DNA of 64,000 bases from assembly GCA_037952775.1 (NCBI GenBank), contig JBANAY010000003.1, forward strand, positions 10,292,001 through 10,356,000, given 5' to 3'. The DNA is from Clonostachys chloroleuca (taxonomy: Eukaryota; Ascomycota; Sordariomycetes; Hypocreales; Bionectriaceae). The notes beneath the pieces were generated by a model. The model was not told the origin of the DNA and made no database searches. It worked only from the letters and a program-made list of their open reading frames with translations. Shown here piece by piece: positions 58,194 to 64,000 of the stretch. Position 1 is the stretch's first letter; the number at the start of each line of letters is the position of its first letter. The position numbers and the translations under genes were made by a program.

Positions 58194-59016
58194 GAAAAGG
58201 CAAGGCCATGTTTACGTAGATGCTTTGATTGCAAGGCTGACAGTTTTCGGGACTTAAATCATAGAACCTGGCAATATATTGGCGTTTGGGTTACATATAC
58301 TGTTCGACTGCTTGGGATTATCAATTCTACTACAGGGACTCGGAACAACCGACCATTGACAATTGTGATATCGATGAGAAAATAATTGTGGCAATGCTAC
58401 TAGGTACGTCACGTTCTTAGGCAGATATTATATCCATGTGCATAAAAAAAAAAGGCAGAGCACACAGGACAACGTTGCACGCCTTTTAGCCCCCAAACAA
58501 GTACGTGTACTCGACAAGGTAGAAGCATGCGAATCCGAATCGAGGGTAGCCTTGTTTGATCGTGCAACTCTACATGTTCGCATCTATTGCAACCGGTTTA
58601 CGAACTGATTCTACTGTGCCACAGGGTAGCCTCGCTTGAATTGAAATTTCCAGAGCTTGCCAGACACCTCGTTTGACGTTACGTAGCGCGGGCCCCTACA
58701 GCTTCGCGGCAAATACGCCAAGCACCAGGTAAAACGGCTTGGCGGGAGGGGCAACAGGGGTCCGAGTGCATCTGTAATTTACATTTTCCCCATCCGAATC
58801 GGCTAGTGCCTAACCAACAGGTTCGAATTTTGTCGTAGTCCGAGATTGGCTATGTTGTCGCACTCGTACAGGCTGCGTACACGCACGCGTGGCTCCAGCT
58901 GTTGCTGGCCTTGGCATTGAAGGATCACGAAACGGAGAATCAGAATGTCTGTCGATTCCTCCTCGAACTCTAGACTTTGTATCCCTGCCAAAGAAACAAC
59001 AGAGCCGCACCGGTAG

Positions 59017-59053
<37 letters not shown>

Positions 59054-60631
59054 GCAAGAAGCTTGAGTCTCGAGCGGCCATCTTGGCAGTGGTGGGTTGA
59101 TCATCACCAGCTGGATCAGGACGCGCAATGCGGCTCAATCCTCAAACCGATCAGCATTTCAAGGTGCCCGATAATGATTCGCATCTCCTGCCAAGATCTG
59201 CATCGTCCTGGATGGCAAGGAACCCTTTAGTGCCTCAACCCCACAAAAGTACACATCTCGTCCCCTACAAATGTGTAAACGAATCATGGTGATTGCGTAG
59301 CGGCTGGCGAAAGTATCTGACGGACGGTTCGGGGGGAACCGATCGATGGCACACAGCCACGACTCGGGGCCTGCTCCTTTTGATAGATGTGGCTGATGCG
59401 GGCCAGGACGGTGGCGCACAGCAAGCAGCACCGCCTGGTTGGCCTTCAAAAAATCTTATTAATTAAATTGTGCTCAGAAAAGATCCCGATGGACTGTAGC
59501 ACAAAGTCCGGAAAAAGGATGGGTCAAGCCAAAGTCACGCACAGGCTGTGCCACGCTCAAATTGGACGACAGGTCAGCGCCTCGTCATCGCCCATCTAGG
59601 TTTGCTGATGATGGAGCTGGTAGGTACAGGTACTTGCCGCTGCGGCTGCGCAATCCCAACTCTAATGCCCTGGCCCCATTCCGAACATCTGTACTCGCAA
59701 GCTGGAGGGTACCTCTGCTGCCTAGCATCTGCTGCCGGAGTGGGCAACCCGGCGGCTCTATACTGGAACTGTTGAACCTGGATAGTGAAGCCTGATACCC
59801 AGGCGAATATTCCTAATGTGAGAGCTGCCGTAGACCGACTCCTTTCGATCTTTCGATCAATTCTATTTGGATGACTGACCAACGCGCTGGTACGGAGGAA
59901 AGTGCTGGGTACCTGGCTATTTCTGCCTCATCGGGGCAGTGATGACGCTAACCGCACGCAGCGCTGGGCTGCTGAGGGACAAGGGCTGAGGCCACCCAGC
60001 GTCGATTCTATTAGTAAATGGGACAAGTAGCTGTACTTCCTGCCGGGCTATGCGGAGCCCCTGTAGGCGATGCACGGCGCTGCTGATTGGCTGCAGCCCA
60101 AAGCTGACGCGTAAAGGACCACCACCAAGACGCTTGGAGGCGACGCAGACCGTCCCATGGTGCCATCCACGGGCGGTCCATTATGGATGTGCTCTGGCCG
60201 GGGCCCCTCCCTCCTTCCTAGTCGCCATTACCCATCTCAAACTACTACAGGTAGAATCCTTTTCCCAGCAAACAACCCGCTTCGATAGCAGCCGCGCATC
60301 ACCGTCTCTCTGAATTGAGCACAGGTTGTGATCAATTTAAAAAACCGTCCGCCCTCAGATCTCTTGATACCGCTGGTAAAGGCGCGGGCCAATCACTGGA
60401 CGATAGGCGCTTAGGGGAGCCTGTGGCGAAACTCGAAGAGGCCTACGAATCCCCTAGCTGACGACGACGAGAACGCACCACACACGACGACCAGCTTGCA
60501 CAGGCAACACTTTAGAACTCCGTCGCCGTTCCTCACCTAGGATTTAATACATCACCTACCTGAACACCACTAGACATTTGGACATATCCCCTCAACGTCA
60601 GACCTGGCTATCACGGACACAACCGCCCACC
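58194..60631. other. Intergenic region with a 33-base poly-T run
   Basis: 2.4 kb between UTP4 and PNG1. It contains 33 consecutive T at 59020-59052 and several GC-rich stretches. No gene supported; the last 150 bp (60480-60631) read like a CACA-rich 5' leader. Confidence 0.5.
59020..59052. repeat. Homopolymer T(33)
   Basis: An uninterrupted run of 33 T on the plus strand. It could be a retroposed poly(A) trace or a simple expansion; no retroelement body was recognised beside it. Confidence 0.9.
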
Positions 60632-62078
60632 ATGGCCGGCCATGAAACGCACTTCGGGTCGAATAACCCTTCGAACGGGGACTATGGAGAGGAATGGGCT
60701 CACGACCTACGCATCAAGTTCGAAGGCTTGTTGCGTGACAAGCGAATGAACGACCTCCGTAACACATCTCGACATGCCTCACCAACCCCAGGCTTGGGCG
60801 AGCGTGCGTCCAGTGCCAACCTCCGAGCACCTGGCCACCACTCCCAAGAACGTCCAACAACATCTGGCGGACCAACGACTCCTCCATCTTACTCTGCTCT
60901 TCGCCATCTCCCCAAGATCCCCACAGCACCTGCAGCAGGCGATCGAGACTCACAAAAATTCCGCAACCTGCTCATCGGTCTATCGTTGACCCCCGGCAAA
61001 TACGAGAACCCTGGATTATTAGATGAGGCATTGCAGATTATCCCCCTTGATCGGATCTACAGCGAGGCAGAGGAGGAGACGCAAGTTTTGCAGGCCGAGG
61101 CGGAGAGTATGGGTGACGGCCGGAGACCGGAATGGGGCTACCAAGACTGCGTTATTCGAGCCCTGCTAAGGTATGTTCTTTTTTTCTTGCCTCTCGTTCG
61201 AGGCCACGTTCTGATTCGTATTCTCTAGATGGTTCAAGCGTTCATTTTTCACATGGGTAAACAACCCTCCTTGCCAGCTTTGCTTATCTCCTACCATCGC
61301 ACAAGGGATGACTACACCCACGCCAGACGAGAGTGCCTGTGGCGCTTTGCGAGTAGAGTTATACAGGTGCTCAAACCAGTCATGCGGTGCCTACGAGCGA
61401 TTCCCACGATACGGCGATGTGTGGCGACTGCTTCAGACGCGCCGAGGAAGAGTGGGAGAGTGGGCGAACTGCTTTAGCATGCTTTGCAGGGCCGTTGGTG
61501 GTCGTGTGCGATGGGTATGGAACGCCGAGGACCATGTCTGGACGGAGGTTTACTCCGAGCACCAGCGCAGATGGGTCCACGTTGATGCGTGCGAGGAAGC
61601 TTGGGATAACCCACAGCTATACACCAACGGCTGGGGCAAAAAGATGTCTTATTGCATTGCCTTCTCTATTGACGGCGCGACCGACGTAACCCGACGATAT
61701 GTTCGCAAGGCAGAGCATGCAACCGAGAGAAACCGATGCCCAGAGGAGGTGCTACTCTACATCATGGCCGAAATCAAGAACCTGCGCCGGGCCAATATGA
61801 ACAAAGACGAGCGATTCCGGCTCGAGAAGGAAGATCAGCAAGAAGATCTCCAGCTCAGAGAATACGTGGTTGCTACCATTGCCCAAGCCGTCACCGACCT
61901 CGTTCCAGGAGCCAGCTCTTCCAGCGGTGGCAGACAACAGACTGTCCCCGGCCAAGACCACAAGCTTCCAGCGGAGCAGCCAGCTCGACAAAATGGTTCC
62001 CAAGGAACAGTGGCACAACCTCGAGGCCAATACCAACAGCCACCCTACCCCCCACACCATCGACGGGATTACCATTAA
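60632..62078 (+). CDS. PNG1: PNG1, peptide:N-glycanase-like protein with catalytic Cys replaced
   Basis: Exons 60632-61170 and 61229-62078; 58-nt intron. The start at 60632 has a strong Kozak context (CCCACCATGG). The product has 462 residues. The N-terminal 120 residues are polar and disordered. The transglutaminase-like core follows: [19 protein letters not shown] and [15 protein letters not shown] (the two zinc-binding Cys pairs), then [30 protein letters not shown]. Active PNGases have Cys in the place of V255 (GRCGEW); His282 and Asp299 of the triad remain. Neurospora PNG1 is known to lack the Cys and to act without deglycosylating, being needed for polar growth. A disordered Gln/Pro-rich tail closes the protein. 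Fold identity is firm; no enzymatic activity expected. Confidence 0.93.
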
Positions 62079-63200
62079 CCCTTTTTAACCTTTCTTATTC
62101 TACCACCTTTACATGAACAGCTGTTCTAGTATACACAACCATTTACCATACGCCAACAACCGTCGATCACTTCCATGATAAACCGACAACACATACGATG
62201 ATGATAATATACGATTTCGTTGATATGCCGCCAACGATACATTCTCAGTCGCTCACACATTTCTCCTTTAATCCTCAACTATCACCAGCAATAACATAGA
62301 CTTGGCGTTCGTTCCATCATCAAGTCATCTATCGAAACGGCACGCCTATCATTCTTGACCACACTTGTTTTCTTTTGTCCTTTCCCTTATTTGTGTATGT
62401 ATCTTCAATATACGGCTGTCTTCTTGGATGCCCTGGTATTGGGCAGGTGTCTTGGGGGAGACGATATGCAAGGGAACCACTTGCGGACATTTACTTTTCC
62501 TGGTTACGGGAAGGCCCGGCTTCGGCCTTCAGATGTGCCTGTGGCGTTGACGGTTGCTTTATTCGCTTTGGGATAGCATAAGCGATTCAATATGGGCATG
62601 GGGTCCATGGAGAAAAGGAGAGGAATTCATTTTAAGACCTGGATTAGTAGTAGAGACAACGCAGAATGCTTGTCCTTATATATGTTTACCATTGAAACAT
62701 GATTTGGTTTTAAATCACCTTTTGACAACTTATATGAAAGTGATTGAGCTGTGATGCGCGAGCCACCATCATTTCCTTAGGTGGTCTCAATTCGGGATGC
62801 TCTGCTGAAATGCGGAAACAAGCGCTCATGATTTTGAAAGCAAAGCGAAGAACATCTTACCGCAGGGGGTAGATATATGCTTGTGAGTATTTTACTTTAT
62901 TATATTCTCTATAATTGCTGCTGAGAACTAGGTGTTTCTTCGTTTATTTGGGTGTGGCATTTGGGTGTGGCATTTGCTGTGTCACTCACGTAGGTGCCCA
63001 ACACACCAGAAGGGCAGACATGAGGAGGTTCAGCACGTGACCACCCCTCATCAACAGCTTCGAACAATGGATGATTCATTCGAAGCATCTACCTACCTCA
63101 AGACATTACTTCGTTTAGAATCAGAGTAAATCGCCCTGTTTAGGATATTTTCGGAATTCGCAAAGTATTGCCGTTCGCATCCCAGCCAGAGACCGCAATC
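62079..63200. other. Intergenic region, PNG1 3' end to SWIM/RING gene
   Basis: 1.1 kb. It is AT-rich around 62160-62330 and 62880-62930, with two tandem copies of a 13-bp unit (GGGTGTGGCATTT) at 62950-62975. No gene supported. Confidence 0.45.
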
Positions 63201-64000
63201 ATGGGGAGCGTTAAACAAAGCGGGAATCGGCACTTACGTCAACTAGGTGTTAATGGAGAACCAGGCCCCGGGCTAGGCAACAGCGCATATGCTCCTATTG
63301 ATCTCACACAGGATTCTTCGGAAGATGAATATGCTGCTGGAAATTCGAAAAAAAGACGCCGACCAGATGAGGAATGCCAGGGTCGGGGTGCATTATCACT
63401 TAAGAGGGCTATTGCTACCCCAACTCGAGCTCATCCACCATCATCACCGGCATCCACCAAGGGAAATAAGGATGGGGTTATTCGAGAGCCCTCATCCGAA
63501 AAGAGGTTACGAAGATTTAGACCGCAGCCGCCACAGAGTTTCGGTGATGTCCTCTACCGCGCCACCTCGCAGAGATTCTTTGTCCTGGAACGAACGAGAG
63601 CTGGGACGGAGGACTGCCCGGAAGAGATCGTTGAGCTGACAGGCTCAACGGGCAATATATATACCGTCTTCATCGGGCTTGTGCCTCGCTGCGACTGTCC
63701 TCATAGCAAGAAGGGAAATCAGTGCAAACATATCATATTTGTTCGTTTGCCTTTTGTTCTTTGTTTCGGGACAGCTGTACTGACCCATACTAGGTGATGA
63801 AAAAGGTGCTTAATGCGCCCTATCATCTCGTCTATCAACTCGCACTGCTCAAGTCCGAACTCATCGAGATCTTTCAATCCGCCCCACCTATTTTGACGTC
63901 TCCATCTGAGACTCAGGACAAGAATCGCAAGTCCCTGGATAGTGACTGTCCGATCTGTTTCTCGGAATTTGACAAGAGCCGCCCCAAGTCCATCGTATGG
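63201..64000 (+). CDS. SWIM zinc finger and RING-type protein, 3' part cut by the window
   Basis: Exon 1 is 63201-63740 and exon 2 begins at 63794 and is still open at the window end; the 53-nt intron starts GTTCGT and ends CTAG. The visible protein is 249 residues. A basic, disordered N-terminus (KKRRRPDE, EKRLRRFRPQPPQ) looks like a nuclear localisation signal. Next is a SWIM finger (EIVELTGSTGNIYTVFIG, then CDCPHSKKGNQCKHIIF with the C-x-C...C-x-H pattern; the intron follows directly). After a helical linker (KKVLNAPYHLVYQLAL) a RING domain begins, CPICFSEFDKSRPKSIVW. Fungal SWIM/RING proteins are likely E3 ubiquitin ligases. The substrate is unknown. Confidence 0.88.

Noticed and set aside
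58819..58830. GGTTCGAATT resembles a tRNA B box
   Set aside because: No A box, cloverleaf or acceptor stem can be placed around it.

Overview
The window is nuclear DNA of a filamentous ascomycete, most likely a Sordariomycete and probably of the order Hypocreales. The evidence is the gene style (single genes on both strands, short 50-80 nt GT-AG introns, small first exons) and the proteins themselves: a fungal-type NBS1, ergosterol-pathway squalene synthase, RCF1, RTC5, UTP4, a catalytically altered PNG1, a Zn2Cys6 regulator and a secreted S8 protease. Species cannot be decided from the sequence alone.

Layout. 0-1.3 kb: no intact gene, but a broken, protein-like stretch on the minus strand. 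1.3-15.3 kb: dense housekeeping block: RTC5 (+, one frameshift), RCF1 (-), ZZ/EF-hand protein (+), Ada-type regulator (-), alpha/beta hydrolase (-, in-frame stop), TRAX (-), GPI14/PIG-M (+). 15.8-17.8 kb: F-box-like protein (-). 17.8-23.0 kb: 5.2 kb without a supportable gene. 23.0-24.5 kb: subtilisin-like protease (+, two frameshifts). 25.6-27.2 kb: ERG9 (-). 29.6-40.9 kb: DnaJ protein (+), coiled-coil/low-complexity protein (-), cytochrome-b5-like protein (+), NBS1 (-), small mitochondrial-type protein (+). 41.5-44.9 kb: MFS monocarboxylate-type transporter (-) and acetate-transporter (Gpr1/Fun34/YaaH) family protein (-). 44.9-52.9 kb: 8 kb without a supportable gene. 52.9-62.1 kb: Zn2Cys6 regulator, UTP4 and PNG1, all +. 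63.2 kb to the end: SWIM/RING protein (+), cut by the window edge.

I see no biosynthetic cluster or defence island. The genes are mostly independent cell functions: respiration (RCF1), DNA repair (NBS1, Ada-like sensor), RNA processing (TRAX, UTP4), GPI-anchor and sterol synthesis (GPI14, ERG9), protein quality control (DnaJ, PNG1) and carboxylate uptake (two transporters).

The most interesting points are: (i) a bacterial-type Ada phosphotriester sensor plus AraC helix-turn-helix followed by a tail that looks like a eukaryotic activation domain; (ii) a PNG1 whose catalytic cysteine is valine; (iii) an alpha/beta hydrolase that has lost both its nucleophile serine and its open frame; (iv) three otherwise well-conserved genes broken by single-base lesions while some fifteen neighbours are intact; (v) a GC-AG intron in NBS1 and an 18-nt microexon in TRAX.
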